Origin: Alistipes provencensis
Lineage (GTDB): Bacteria > Bacteroidota > Bacteroidia > Bacteroidales > Rikenellaceae
NCBI RefSeq assembly: GCF_900083545.1
Contig: NZ_LT559262.1
Span: 2,327,673 to 2,391,672, forward strand
Direction of reading: 5' to 3'
DNA: 64,000 nt
The position numbers were made by a program, and so were the translations under genes. Each line of letters opens with the position of its first letter. Position 1 is the stretch's first letter. This document shows, piece after piece, positions 44,997-54,183 of this stretch. Below the pieces are notes generated by a model that was not told the origin of the DNA, did not search any database, and saw only the letters and a list, made by a program, of their open reading frames with translations.

Positions 44997-46464
44997 TTAT
45001 TCGGCCGGTTCGGGCCGGGCCGGGGAATCTTCCGCGAAGTCGTCATCGGTATCGCCGCCGGCGATCTCGAGCGTGCGCGCCGCATGCTGGCGTTTGGTCT
45101 GCAGGCGGGCTGTTTTGCGCAGGCGTTCGCCGACGCGGATGATGTTGTCGTTGCCCGTGCAGAGGCGTTTGTGGGCGTCCTCGTAGGCGTCGCGGGCCTT
45201 GTCGAGCGCCGTGCCGACTCCTTCGAGCGATCCAGTGAAGGCAACCAACTGTTCGTAGAGTTTCAGCCCGCAGGCGGCGATCTCCTTGGTATTCTTGTCC
45301 TGGTCGTTGTATTTCCAGAGGTCAGCGACGAGTTTCAGCAGTGCGAAGAGGTTCGTCGGCGAGGAGATGATCACTTTCTTGTCGTAGGCATCGGACCAGA
45401 TGGCCGGGTCGTTCTGCAATGCCGCGAGGAACGCCGGTTCGTTGGGGACGAACATGATGACGAAATCGGGCGAGTTCAGCCGCCGCTGGTACTCCTTGCG
45501 GCCCAGTTCGGTGACGTGCTGGCGGACCGATGCGACGTGCGCCGCGAGGTACCGCCGCCGCTCCTCCTCCGTGTCGGCCGAGGTGTAGCCCACGAAGGCC
45601 GTGAGCGAGACTTTCGAGTCGATGACGATGTCTTTTTTCTCGGGCAGGTGCAGGACCACGTCGGGACGCAGGTTGCGCCCATCCTCGTCCTTGATGTTGT
45701 ACTGCGTCTCGTAGTGGATGCCTTTCGAAAGCGCCGAACTGTCGAGGATCGTCTCCAACAGCATCTCGCCCCAGTCGCCCTGCACCTTCGAATTGCCTTT
45801 CAGGGCGTCGGTCAGGTTCCGGGCCTCGGCCGAGATGTTCTGGTTGAGCTCCATGAGGCGTTTGAGCTCCGATTTCAGTTCGCCGCGCTGCGAGGTCTGC
45901 GTGGTGTAGATCTCCTCGACCCGTTTGCGGAAGTCGACGATGTTGTCCTTGAAGGGTTTCAGCAGGATGTCGATCGACTCCTTGCTGGTCTGCTTGAAAT
46001 GCCGGGACTGCTCGCCCAGAATCTCCGTCGCCAAGTTTCTGAACTGTGCCCGGAAACGCTCCTCGGTTTTTTCACGCTCTGCGCGCTCGGCTTCGCGTTC
46101 CTCGGCGTTCCGCTGCCGCAGGGCCGCGATCTCGGCTTCGGACGCGGCACGCAGCGCCGCCAGTTCGGTCTCGGCGCGCGAGCGCTGTTCGGTCAGCGAC
46201 CGCACCTGCTCCTCACAGCGCAGGCGGAACTCCTTTTCGGCCGAGGCGGTCTGTTCCGCTGCGGCCAGCCGGGCTTCGGCGGCCGAAAGACGGGTCGCGG
46301 CGTCGCGTTCGCGCGCATCGGCGTCGGCGAGCCGGCGGGGTCGCGGCGTCGCGTTCGCGCGCATCGGCGTCGGCGAGCCGGCGCGACTCCCTGCGCCACA
46401 GGAGCAGGGCGAAGACAAGGATGGCGGTCAGGCAACAGGTCATCAGTATGAAAAGAAGGGTCAT
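44997..46464 (-). pseudogene. rmuC: rmuC, reading frame broken by a 46-bp tandem duplication
   Basis: RmuC is a membrane-anchored coiled-coil protein with a PD-(D/E)XK-like nuclease-fold domain that limits DNA inversions. The anchor starts at the ATG at 46464 (MTLLFILMTCCLTAILVF). It is in a different frame from the body, which runs from about 46330 to 44997 and contains VQGDWGEMLLETIL and PDVVLHLP. A near-perfect 46-bp direct repeat (46293-46338, 46339-46384) causes the shift. Removing one unit joins anchor and body as ...DADARERDAATRLSAAEARL.... A body-only product could start inside, but would lose the membrane anchor. Confidence 0.88.
46293..46384. repeat. 46-bp tandem direct repeat inside rmuC
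   Basis: Two adjacent units of 46 bp differ only in their last base. Because 46 is not a multiple of three, one unit more or less switches the frame between the rmuC membrane anchor and body. The unit is highly GC-rich (tcgcggcgtcgcgttcgcgc...). Confidence 0.95.
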
Positions 46465-46621
46465 GGCTGTTCGGTCGTGTGTTCCCTGCAAAAATAGCAA
46501 TTTATTCCCGGAATCGGAATTTTCGGGACACTGTGTGATTTTATTTGCTCCGGATGGCGTATCATACGCCGATTTTTATAACTTTGTTTTCTGTTAGAAT
46601 AACCCTTAAACATTGTATACT

Positions 46622-48193
46622 ATGAAGAACCTTTTACCCATCGTGAAACTGACCTTCCTTGCGGCGGTGGCTGCGCTGATCGTCTCCTGCGGCGGGGCCG
46701 ATTACCGGAATCTTCTGCCTGCCGATTCGTTCATGACGATGTCGGTCAACCCCGCATCGCTCATGGAGAAGAGCGGCGCGTGCGATGCCGCCCATAACCC
46801 GCTTCTCGACCGCCTCAAGGCCGAGCTGGGCAAGACGGAGAACTTCTCCGCCGAGGAGTCGGAATACCTGCTTTCGTTGTTGGAGAATCCGGCCGAATCG
46901 GGCCTCGACCTGAAAAAAGACCTGTTTTTCTTCATGTCGCTCGGCGGCGCCGATGTCAATAATCCCGAGGTGAGCGGCGGCCTGCTGTTCCCGGTCGGCG
47001 ACAAGTCGAAACTGGACGCGCTGATCGCGCGGATCAACGGGAAGAGCGGCACCGAGACGGTGACCGAGAACGGCGTTTCGGTCGTGAAGATCGGCGAGGA
47101 GGCGGAGTTAGCCGGCGTATGCGCTTATAACGACCTCGCCTGCCTGCTATATTTCAAGGCCAATCCCGGCGCCGGCGTCGAGGAGCGGGTTCGGGAGCTG
47201 TTCGCCCAGAAGCAGGGCGAGAGTCTGATGGGCAACAAGGCCGCTGCCGCGCAGTTGGCCGGGCGCAACGACGTCAACATGGTGATGTCGTACGGCAATC
47301 TGTCGACCCTGATGAACAATCCGATGCTGAGCGCGATGCCCATGATGGATGTGCTGAAAGGCGCGGCGGTGACGGGGTCCGTCAATTTCGAGAAGGGCCG
47401 CATTGTCAGCGACGCCGCGGTGAAATACGAGGATAAGGAGAGCGAGAAGAAGATGAAGGAGTTTTACGCCTATGTGAAGCCCCAGACCGGTGCCCTGCTG
47501 CGCTATGTACCCGCCAACAGCATCGGTGCGGTTTCCTATGGGCTCGACGGCGAAAAACTCTACACGATGCTGGCCGCCATGCCCGGTTACGGCATGATGC
47601 TGGGCAACCCGATGATCAAGCAGGTGTTGGACGCATTCAATGGCGATTGTGTGATCTCGTTCTCGGGAATGACCCCGGACGGACGTTATCCGATCGCGTC
47701 GCTGCTGGTCGAGGTCAAGGACCCCGCCGTGTTGCAGACGATCGTCACGAATCTGGCGGGCATGCCCGTTCAGCAGACCGCCGAGGGGGAGTATATCTTC
47801 AGCATGGGCGACATCACGGTGCTGTTCGGCGTGAAGAACAAGGTACTCTACTGCACGACGGACGCGGCTGTGAAGTCGGCGCTCGACGGTACGAAAATCG
47901 AGTCGCTGACGTCGCTCGACGGCATCGTGAAGGGGAAGTCCGGTTCGTTCTACCTCGATTTCAAGGGGGTGAATACGCTGGTGGCCCAGATGGCCGGTGG
48001 GTACCGGACGCCGCAGGTGGAAGCCGCACTTGCGGTGCTCGGCATGTTCGACGATCTGGAGGCTTACGGCACGATGGAGGGCGGGAAGCTCGTCGTCAAT
48101 ATGGCCGACAAGGAGCAGAATGCGTTCAAGACCCTTTGCGACAGGACCGGCGAGATGATTCGCCAGTATATGCCGGAAGAGGGTGAAATGTAA
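46622..48193 (+). CDS. DUF4836-family lipoprotein
   Basis: A 523-residue lipoprotein whose signal ends in the lipobox IVSC (Cys about 23). The mature protein is made of long repeated sandwich-like segments with LLPADSFMTMSVNPASLM near the start and DCVISFSGM in the middle, as in DUF4836 proteins of Bacteroidales. No catalytic motif is evident. The ATG at 46622 is preferred over 46613 because it begins the signal peptide directly. It is monocistronic with its own terminator. Function unknown. Confidence 0.85.
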   Translation: MKNLLPIVKLTFLAAVAALIVSCGGADYRNLLPADSFMTMSVNPASLMEKSGACDAAHNPLLDRLKAELGKTENFSAEESEYLLSLLENPAESGLDLKKDLFFFMSLGGADVNNPEVSGGLLFPVGDKSKLDALIARINGKSGTETVTENGVSVVKIGEEAELAGVCAYNDLACLLYFKANPGAGVEERVRELFAQKQGESLMGNKAAAAQLAGRNDVNMVMSYGNLSTLMNNPMLSAMPMMDVLKGAAVTGSVNFEKGRIVSDAAVKYEDKESEKKMKEFYAYVKPQTGALLRYVPANSIGAVSYGLDGEKLYTMLAAMPGYGMMLGNPMIKQVLDAFNGDCVISFSGMTPDGRYPIASLLVEVKDPAVLQTIVTNLAGMPVQQTAEGEYIFSMGDITVLFGVKNKVLYCTTDAAVKSALDGTKIESLTSLDGIVKGKSGSFYLDFKGVNTLVAQMAGGYRTPQVEAALAVLGMFDDLEAYGTMEGGKLVVNMADKEQNAFKTLCDRTGEMIRQYMPEEGEM

Positions 48194-48218
48194 ACAAACG
48201 ACGGTGGAGACACCGAGC

Positions 48219-48250
48219 AGCGGCCGTCCGGATTCGAACGGCCGCTTTTT
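48219..48250 (+). terminator. Terminator after DUF4836 gene
   Basis: The stem agcggccgt/acggccgct (arms 48219-48227 and 48238-48246) is followed by ttttt. It lies about 25 bp past the stop codon and 10 bp before the ABC ATPase start. Confidence 0.85.
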
Positions 48251-48259
48251 CGAAACAGG

Positions 48260-48913
48260 ATGTCTATGGAGTCGATAACTTTGCGGCAGGTGGTGCCCGA
48301 TGCGTTTGCCGGCGACCCGGTTTTCCGGACGTCGGACGTGTGGGGGTGCGACGTGACGTTTCGCAAGGGGGAGTATTATCTGGTCGAAGCCGCTTCGGGG
48401 ACCGGAAAGTCCTCGCTGTGCAGTTACCTGTACGGTTTCCGCACCGATTATGCGGGCCGTATCCTGCTCGGCGGCGAGGACTGCCGCACCTTTTCCGCGG
48501 CCCGGTGGGGCGATGTGCGGCGCCGGTCGCTGAGCCTGCTTTTCCAAGACCTGCGGTTGTTCGGGGAGCTGACCGTGGCCGAGAACCTCGCCCTGAAGAA
48601 CGGCCTGACCGCATTCAAAACGCCCGGGCAGATCGAACGTCTGCTGGAAGCGGCCGGGATCGCCGCTAAACGGGATACTCCGGCCGGAAAACTTTCGTTC
48701 GGGCAGCAGCAGCGCGTCGCGTTCGTGCGCTGCCTGTGCCAGCCGTTCGATTTCATCCTGCTGGACGAACCCGTGAGCCACCTCGATGCCGCGAACGGCG
48801 GGATACTCGCCGGGCTGTTGCTGGAGGAGGCGCAGGCGCAGGGTGCGGGCGTCATCGTGACCTCGGTCGGCAGCCGGCTCGAACTGCCGTACCACAAAAT
48901 CCTGACGCTATGA
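48260..48913 (+). CDS. ABC transporter ATP-binding protein (LolD/FtsE-like)
   Basis: A 217-residue ATPase. Walker A is EAASGTGKSS, the Q loop is LLFQDLRLF, the signature reads LSFGQQQR (usual LSGGQ) and Walker B is FDFILLDEPVSHLD. The switch (H loop) histidine is missing: the strand ends VIVTSVGS where VTHD is expected. It may bind ATP but hydrolyse slowly or use another residue. The stop overlaps the permease start (ATGA), so the two form one MacB/LolCDE-type transporter. A second ATG at 48266 is possible. Confidence 0.88.
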   Translation: MSMESITLRQVVPDAFAGDPVFRTSDVWGCDVTFRKGEYYLVEAASGTGKSSLCSYLYGFRTDYAGRILLGGEDCRTFSAARWGDVRRRSLSLLFQDLRLFGELTVAENLALKNGLTAFKTPGQIERLLEAAGIAAKRDTPAGKLSFGQQQRVAFVRCLCQPFDFILLDEPVSHLDAANGGILAGLLLEEAQAQGAGVIVTSVGSRLELPYHKILTL

Positions 48914-50109
48914 AACTGCTCTGGAAACTGCTTCGCTGCCATCTGAGCATGGCCCAGTTGACCGGGTTCACCCTCGCTGGGCTGGTGGGGATGACCGTCG
49001 TGCTGGGGGCTTTGCAGGCTTACCGCGACATCCGGCCGATCGTCGACCGGCCCGATTCGTTCCTGCGCGGCGACTACCTCGTGCTTTCGAAGCGCGTCAG
49101 CGCACTCAACACCCTCGGGCTGGGCGGCAATGATTTCACCGCCGAAGAGCTGGACGACCTCCGCGCCCAGCCGTTCGTGCGCGAGGTCGGGGCGCTGACC
49201 CCGGCGGATTACCGGATAACGGGCTCGGTCGGCATGGGCGGCATCAGCCTCTCGACCTACCTCTTTTTCGAATCGGTCCCCGACCGGTTTCTCGACGTGA
49301 AGGCCGCCGAATGGAATTACGAGCCCGGCGGCCGGGATATTCCCATCATCATCCCGCGCAACTATGTGAACCTCTACAACTACGGATTCGCCCCCTCGCA
49401 GGGGTTGCCGCAGATATCGGAGGGTATCTTCCGCCGGGTGAGCCTCGGCATTGACATCGCCGGGAACGGCCGTTCGGAGCAGTTCCGGGGCCGGATCGTC
49501 GGGCTGTCTAACCGCCTGAACACCATTCTCGTGCCCGATGCGTTCATCCGCTGGTCGAACGAGCGTTTCGGGAACGGTGCGGGCAAAAAAAATCCGGCGC
49601 GGGTCATCGTCGAAACCGACCGTCCGGTCGATGCCGCCATCTCGGAGTACCTCGCCCGCAAGGGGTATGAGGCCGAGGGCGACCGCCGCGACGACGGCAA
49701 GGCGACCCGCTTTCTGCAACTGGCCGCAAGCGGCGTGGCCGGAGTGGGGCTGGCGTTCAGCGGAATGTCGTTTTATATCCTGATGCTGAGCATCTTCCTG
49801 CTGCTGCAAAAGAACAGCGACAAACTCGGGAACCTGCTGTTGCTGGGCTACGCCCCGGCGCGCGTGGCGCGTCCCTACCAACTGCTGACGTTCGGGCTGA
49901 ATTTCGGGGTGCTGGCCGCCGCCTTGCTAGCGGTGTGGCTGTTGCGACTGGCTTACCTGCCGTCGCTGGCGGCGTTGCAGGAGGGATACCAGCCGGCGGG
50001 CATGGGTGTTACGCTGCTGTGCGGCACCGGACTTGCACTGCTGCTTTCGCTGCTCAACGGGCTGGCGATCCGCCGGAAGGTAGGCAGCTTGGAACGCGGG
50101 AAACGCTGA
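48910..50109 (+). CDS. FtsX-like ABC transporter permease
   Basis: A 399-residue permease. An N-terminal membrane helix (about 15-37) is followed by a large periplasmic domain (about 40-265). Three more helices follow (about 275-300, 330-360, 365-390). This four-helix plan belongs to the MacB/FtsX/LolC mechanotransmission family. The coupled ATPase gene precedes it. Candidates for cargo are lipoproteins or cell-wall regulators; neither is shown by the sequence. Confidence 0.85.
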   Translation: MKLLWKLLRCHLSMAQLTGFTLAGLVGMTVVLGALQAYRDIRPIVDRPDSFLRGDYLVLSKRVSALNTLGLGGNDFTAEELDDLRAQPFVREVGALTPADYRITGSVGMGGISLSTYLFFESVPDRFLDVKAAEWNYEPGGRDIPIIIPRNYVNLYNYGFAPSQGLPQISEGIFRRVSLGIDIAGNGRSEQFRGRIVGLSNRLNTILVPDAFIRWSNERFGNGAGKKNPARVIVETDRPVDAAISEYLARKGYEAEGDRRDDGKATRFLQLAASGVAGVGLAFSGMSFYILMLSIFLLLQKNSDKLGNLLLLGYAPARVARPYQLLTFGLNFGVLAAALLAVWLLRLAYLPSLAALQEGYQPAGMGVTLLCGTGLALLLSLLNGLAIRRKVGSLERGKR

Positions 50110-50155
50110 CGGGTTGCCGGGGCGGGATGTTTTGCCGGACCGCCTGCGATTCGGT

Positions 50156-50186
50156 TTTGCTCCTGTCCGGCTTTTTTATACCTTTG
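50156..50186 (+). promoter_or_regulatory. Predicted promoter of rpe
   Basis: TTTG (50156-50159) and TACCTTTG (50179-50186) are separated by 19 bp, an exact match to the Bacteroidetes -33/-7 pattern. The rpe ATG follows 24 bp later. Confidence 0.7.
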
Positions 50187-50209
50187 TAATTGAAAAAAAG
50201 AACTGCACC

Positions 50210-50860
50210 ATGAACAGAATAGTAGCTCCCTCGATGCTCTCGGCCGATTTCGGACACTTGGAGCGCGACACCCGGATGATCGATGCCAGTGCGGCCGAAT
50301 GGGTCCATATCGATGTGATGGACGGTGTTTTCGTCCCCAATATTTCGTTCGGCTTTCCCGTGCTGAAAGCCATCCGCAAGGCGACGCCGAAGTTCCTCGA
50401 CGTCCACCTGATGATCGTCAATCCGGAAAAGTATGTGGCGCGTTTCGCCGAGGCGGGAGCCGATCTGGTGACCTTCCATTACGAGGCGTCGGACGATCCT
50501 GCTGTCTGCATCGGCCTGATCCGCGAAGCCGGGGCCAAGGTCGGTATCTCGATCAAACCGGCGACGCCGGTCGAGGTGCTGCGCGGTGTGTTGCCGCAGG
50601 TGGATCTGGTGCTGGTGATGAGCGTCGAACCCGGTTTCGGAGGGCAGTCGTTCATCCCCGGATCGCTGGAGAAGATCGCGCAGTTGCGCGCCATGGCGCG
50701 GGAGATGGGGCTCGAAACGATCATCGAGGTCGACGGCGGCCTTTCGTCGCGCAATGCCGGCGAGGTTTACGGGGCGGGAGCCGACGTGCTCGTGGCCGGA
50801 AACGCCGTATTCGGCGCCGCGGACCCCGGAGCCGAGATCGTGAAGATGCTCAACGCCTGA
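50210..50860 (+). CDS. rpe: Ribulose-phosphate 3-epimerase
   Basis: A 216-residue TIM-barrel enzyme that interconverts ribulose 5-phosphate and xylulose 5-phosphate in the pentose phosphate pathway. It begins IVAPSMLSADFGHL. Metal-binding parts are HIDVMDGVFVPN, DVHLMI and EVDGGL; MSVEPGFGGQSF contributes to phosphate binding. The length is normal. The gene overlaps the convergent HD-hydrolase gene by 11 bp, so no terminator separates them. Confidence 0.97.
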   Translation: MNRIVAPSMLSADFGHLERDTRMIDASAAEWVHIDVMDGVFVPNISFGFPVLKAIRKATPKFLDVHLMIVNPEKYVARFAEAGADLVTFHYEASDDPAVCIGLIREAGAKVGISIKPATPVEVLRGVLPQVDLVLVMSVEPGFGGQSFIPGSLEKIAQLRAMAREMGLETIIEVDGGLSSRNAGEVYGAGADVLVAGNAVFGAADPGAEIVKMLNA

Positions 50861-51410
50861 CGTGCCGGGCCGTTTCCGCGTCGAGCAGGCTGCGCAGCTC
50901 GCGCAGGAGCGCATCGTCGCGGAACCACTCCGCACCGTAGGTCAGGTTGAAATCGTAGTCGAATCCGGCGGGATTGGCGCCCTGATTGTGCTGGAGGATG
51001 GTCTCGGCCTTGTCGAGCGCCTTGACCCAGCGGGCCTCGGGCGTGGCGCAGGTTTCGTACTCCTCCCAGAGCGCCCGGATGCGCACGGCCGCGGCATCGG
51101 GCAGCAGGGGCGCGAGCCGCTCCATGGCCGAACGTTCCGCCGCGGCTTTGACGGCGGGATCGGACTGCTCGACAGCGGGGATATCCCCTTCGTAAGCCTC
51201 CCCGAGATCGTGGACCAGACACATTGCGAGGACCCGCTGCTGGTCGAGTTCCGGCTTCTCGTCGGCAAGGACCAGTGCCAGCAGGGCCAGCCGCCATGTA
51301 TGCTCGGCGGTGCTTTCGTGACGTCCGGTCGAGGTGTGTGCCGAGCGCAGGACGTTTTTCAGCCGTTCGGCTTCGCGCATGAATCGTAAATAATGCTCCA
51401 ACTTTTCCAT
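50850..51410 (-). CDS. HD-domain hydrolase (5'-nucleotidase-like)
   Basis: A 186-residue HD-fold hydrolase. STAEHTWRLALLALVL gives the first histidine and LVHDLGEAYEGDIP the central HD pair. KALDKAETILQHN gives the later aspartate. It resembles YfbR/HDDC2-type deoxynucleotidases, but substrate is inference. Its promoter is divergent from that of the ABC-F gene: a minus-strand TATCTTTG box (51433-51440) lies close to the plus-strand TAACTTTG at 51462-51469. Confidence 0.88.
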   Translation of the reverse strand: MEKLEHYLRFMREAERLKNVLRSAHTSTGRHESTAEHTWRLALLALVLADEKPELDQQRVLAMCLVHDLGEAYEGDIPAVEQSDPAVKAAAERSAMERLAPLLPDAAAVRIRALWEEYETCATPEARWVKALDKAETILQHNQGANPAGFDYDFNLTYGAEWFRDDALLRELRSLLDAETARHVRR

Positions 51411-51488
51411 AACGGGGTTCTGTTTCGGTCTCCAAAGATACGATATGTCGGATTAAATCGCTAACTTTGCGGTGTTTTTAGATTCGCC

Positions 51489-53435
51489 ATGATTTCACTC
51501 GACAACCTTACTGTAAGCTATGGGGGCTGGACCCTCTTCGATAATATTTCGTTCCTGATTAACCCTAAGGACCGCATCGGTCTCGTGGGCAAGAACGGCG
51601 CGGGCAAGACCACGCTGCTGCGCATCATCACGGGCGAACAGCAGCCCACGACGGGTGCCGTGACGCTCAACGGCGACTGCACGATCGGTTATCTGCCGCA
51701 GACGATGCGCGTGGCCGACACCACGACGCTCGTGGAGGAGACCGCCAAAGCCTTCGAAGAGGTGTTGCGGCTGGAGGCTGAGATCGCCGGTCTGACGCGC
51801 GAGATCGCCGAGCGCACCGATTACGAAAGCCCCGAATACGAACAACTCCTGCACCGCCTGAACGACGCGCAGGACCACTACCACATCCTCGGCGGCGAGA
51901 CCCGCGACGCGGACATCGAAAAGACCCTGCTGGGCCTCGGGTTCAAGCGTTCGGATTTCGGGCGTGCCACGAGCGAGTTCTCGGGCGGCTGGCGCATGCG
52001 TATCGAACTGGCGAAGCTGTTGCTGCGGCGTCCTTCGATCTTCCTTCTGGACGAGCCGACGAATCACCTCGACATCGAGTCGATCCAGTGGCTGGAGGAG
52101 TATCTCAGGAACTACAACGGCGCGGTGCTGCTGATTTCCCACGACCGGGCCTTTTTGGACAACGTGACGAACCGCACGGTCGAGTTGTCGCTGGGCAAGA
52201 TTACCGATTACAAGGTCTCCTATTCGAAATACGTCGTTCTGCGCGCCGAGCGCCGGGCGCAGCAGGTCGCGGCCTACGAGAACCAGCAGCGGATGATCGA
52301 GAAGACCGAGGAGTTCATCGAGAAGTTCCGCTACAAGCCCACCAAGTCGAATCAGGTGCAGTCGCGCATCAAACAGTTGGAACGGCTGGACCGTCTGGAG
52401 ATCGAGGAGGAGGACCTCTCGACGCTCAACATCAAGTTCCCGCCCGCACCGCGGTCGGGACAGATCGTCGCCGAGATCAACGAGGCGGGGATGTCGTTCG
52501 GCGACAAGCACGTCTTCAGCGGCGCGAATTTCGTCATCGAGAAAGGCGACAAAATCGCGCTGGTGGGCCGCAACGGCGAGGGCAAGACGACCCTCGCGCG
52601 GATGCTGATCGGCCAGTTGACGCCCACCGAAGGGTCGATACGACTGGGGGCCAACGTCAACATCGGTTACTACGCCCAGAATCAGGACGATTTGATGGAC
52701 GGCGAATTTACGGTCTACGACACGCTGGACCGTGTGGCGGTGGGCGACATCCGCACCCGTCTGCGCGACATTCTGGGGGCGTTCCTGTTCCGCGGCGAAG
52801 ATATCGACAAGAAGGTGAAGGTCCTGTCGGGCGGCGAGCGGGCGCGTCTGGCGATGGCCCGTATGATGCTGGAACCCCGCAACCTGCTGGTGCTCGACGA
52901 GCCGACGAACCACATGGACATGCGTTCGAAGGATATTCTTAAAAACGCCATCATGAAGTACGACGGCACGGTAGTCGTGGTGTCGCACGACCGCGAATTC
53001 CTCGACGGCATGGTCGAGAAGGTCTACGAGTTCCGCGACGGCGGGGTGAAGGAGTATCTGGGCGGCATCTACTATTTCCTCGAGAAACGCAAGCTGGAGT
53101 CGTTGCAGGAGATCGAGCGGCGCGACGCTCCGGCCAAGGCCGCGGTGAAGGGCGACGAGCCGGCCGCGTCGGGAAAGCTTTCCTACGAACAGAAGAAGGA
53201 GCAGGAGAGGCAGGCCCGCAAGGCGAAAAAAGCCGTGGAAGCGATCGAGGCGGAACTGGCCGGAATCGAAAAACAGATTGCGGAGTACGACGCCCGATTC
53301 GCCGCCGCGGCCGAATACAACGAAGCCGACTACAAGGCTTACAACGAACTCAAGAACCGTTACGAGCATCAGATGCACGAATGGGAGAAGGCGTCGTATG
53401 AATTGGAACTCATCGAAGAACAATACAATGGATAA
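51489..53435 (+). CDS. ABC-F family ATPase
   Basis: A 648-residue soluble protein with two ABC domains and no membrane segment. Domain 1 has GKNGAGKTT, signature FSGGWRMRI and LLDEPTNHLD. Domain 2 has GRNGEGKTT, signature LSGGERARL and VLDEPTNHMD. A linker of about 80 residues joins them. A C-terminal coiled coil follows (about 560-648), as in Uup-like members. ABC-F proteins act on the ribosomal E site, for translation factor or antibiotic-protection roles. Nothing here points to resistance. It overlaps rlmB by 8 bp. Confidence 0.94.
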   Translation: MISLDNLTVSYGGWTLFDNISFLINPKDRIGLVGKNGAGKTTLLRIITGEQQPTTGAVTLNGDCTIGYLPQTMRVADTTTLVEETAKAFEEVLRLEAEIAGLTREIAERTDYESPEYEQLLHRLNDAQDHYHILGGETRDADIEKTLLGLGFKRSDFGRATSEFSGGWRMRIELAKLLLRRPSIFLLDEPTNHLDIESIQWLEEYLRNYNGAVLLISHDRAFLDNVTNRTVELSLGKITDYKVSYSKYVVLRAERRAQQVAAYENQQRMIEKTEEFIEKFRYKPTKSNQVQSRIKQLERLDRLEIEEEDLSTLNIKFPPAPRSGQIVAEINEAGMSFGDKHVFSGANFVIEKGDKIALVGRNGEGKTTLARMLIGQLTPTEGSIRLGANVNIGYYAQNQDDLMDGEFTVYDTLDRVAVGDIRTRLRDILGAFLFRGEDIDKKVKVLSGGERARLAMARMMLEPRNLLVLDEPTNHMDMRSKDILKNAIMKYDGTVVVVSHDREFLDGMVEKVYEFRDGGVKEYLGGIYYFLEKRKLESLQEIERRDAPAKAAVKGDEPAASGKLSYEQKKEQERQARKAKKAVEAIEAELAGIEKQIAEYDARFAAAAEYNEADYKAYNELKNRYEHQMHEWEKASYELELIEEQYNG

Positions 53436-54159
53436 TATCATTTTCGGGATTCGTCCCGTGGCCGAAGCCATCGAGGCCGGAAAGCAGATCGAGAAACTCT
53501 ACATCCGCAAGGGCGCCGAAGGGCAGTTGATGCAGGAGCTGAAAGACCTTTGCATGCGCCACCGGGTGCATTTTCAGGAGGTGCCGGTCGAGAAGCTCAA
53601 CCGTCTCACGCGCGGCAACCATCAGGGCGTCGTGGCGCAGACCGCAGCCATCGCCTATGTCGAGCTGACCGATATTCTGGAGCGGGTGCCCGAGGATGAA
53701 ACGCCGCTCGTCGTGCTGTTCGACGGGGTGACTGACGTCCGGAACTTCGGGGCCATCGCCCGCTCGGCCGAGTGCGCCGGGGCGCACGGGCTCGTCACGC
53801 CGCTGAAAAACTCCGCTCCCGTGAACGCCGAGGCCATCCGCTCGTCGGCCGGGGCCCTCACGACGATCCCCGTGTGCCGCGTGGGGTCGATCCGCAATAC
53901 GCTCAAGCAGTTGCAGGCCGAGGGTTTTCAGGTCGTGGCCGCCACGGAGAAGAGCCGCAAACTGCTTTACGACGCCGATTTCCGCAAGCCGACCGTGCTG
54001 GTGATGGGCGCCGAGGATACGGGCATTTCGAAGGAGGTGCTGAAACTTTGCGACGAGCAGTTGGCCATTCCGCTGATCGGGCATATCGAATCGCTGAATG
54101 TTTCGGCCGCCGCGGCCGTGATGCTGTTCGAGGTGGTCCGCCAGCGCATCGGGGAATAA
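53428..54159 (+). CDS. rlmB: 23S rRNA (guanosine-2'-O)-methyltransferase RlmB type
   Basis: A 243-residue SPOUT methyltransferase. The N-terminal substrate-binding domain begins IIFGIRPVAEAI. The knotted catalytic domain has DGVTDVRNFGAIARSAECAG, VMGAEDTGIS and IPLIGHIESLNVSAAAAV. RlmB methylates G2251 in the peptidyl-transferase loop; the related TrmH-group name is possible. The start lies within the end of the ABC-F gene (8-bp overlap), so the two ribosome-related genes are coupled. Confidence 0.92.
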   Translation: MDNIIFGIRPVAEAIEAGKQIEKLYIRKGAEGQLMQELKDLCMRHRVHFQEVPVEKLNRLTRGNHQGVVAQTAAIAYVELTDILERVPEDETPLVVLFDGVTDVRNFGAIARSAECAGAHGLVTPLKNSAPVNAEAIRSSAGALTTIPVCRVGSIRNTLKQLQAEGFQVVAATEKSRKLLYDADFRKPTVLVMGAEDTGISKEVLKLCDEQLAIPLIGHIESLNVSAAAAVMLFEVVRQRIGE

Positions 54160-54183
54160 CCGGAATCTTAAAGAACCGCAGCC

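Noticed and set aside
44667..46451. Plus-strand frame of about 594 codons opposite rmuC
   Set aside because: It lies antisense to rmuC and reads through a terminator hairpin; the composition is that of a shadow frame.
51489..53435. Antibiotic-resistance role for the ABC-F protein
   Set aside because: Most ABC-F proteins are chromosomal translation factors, and context (rlmB) is housekeeping; no mobile or regulatory sign of resistance is present.
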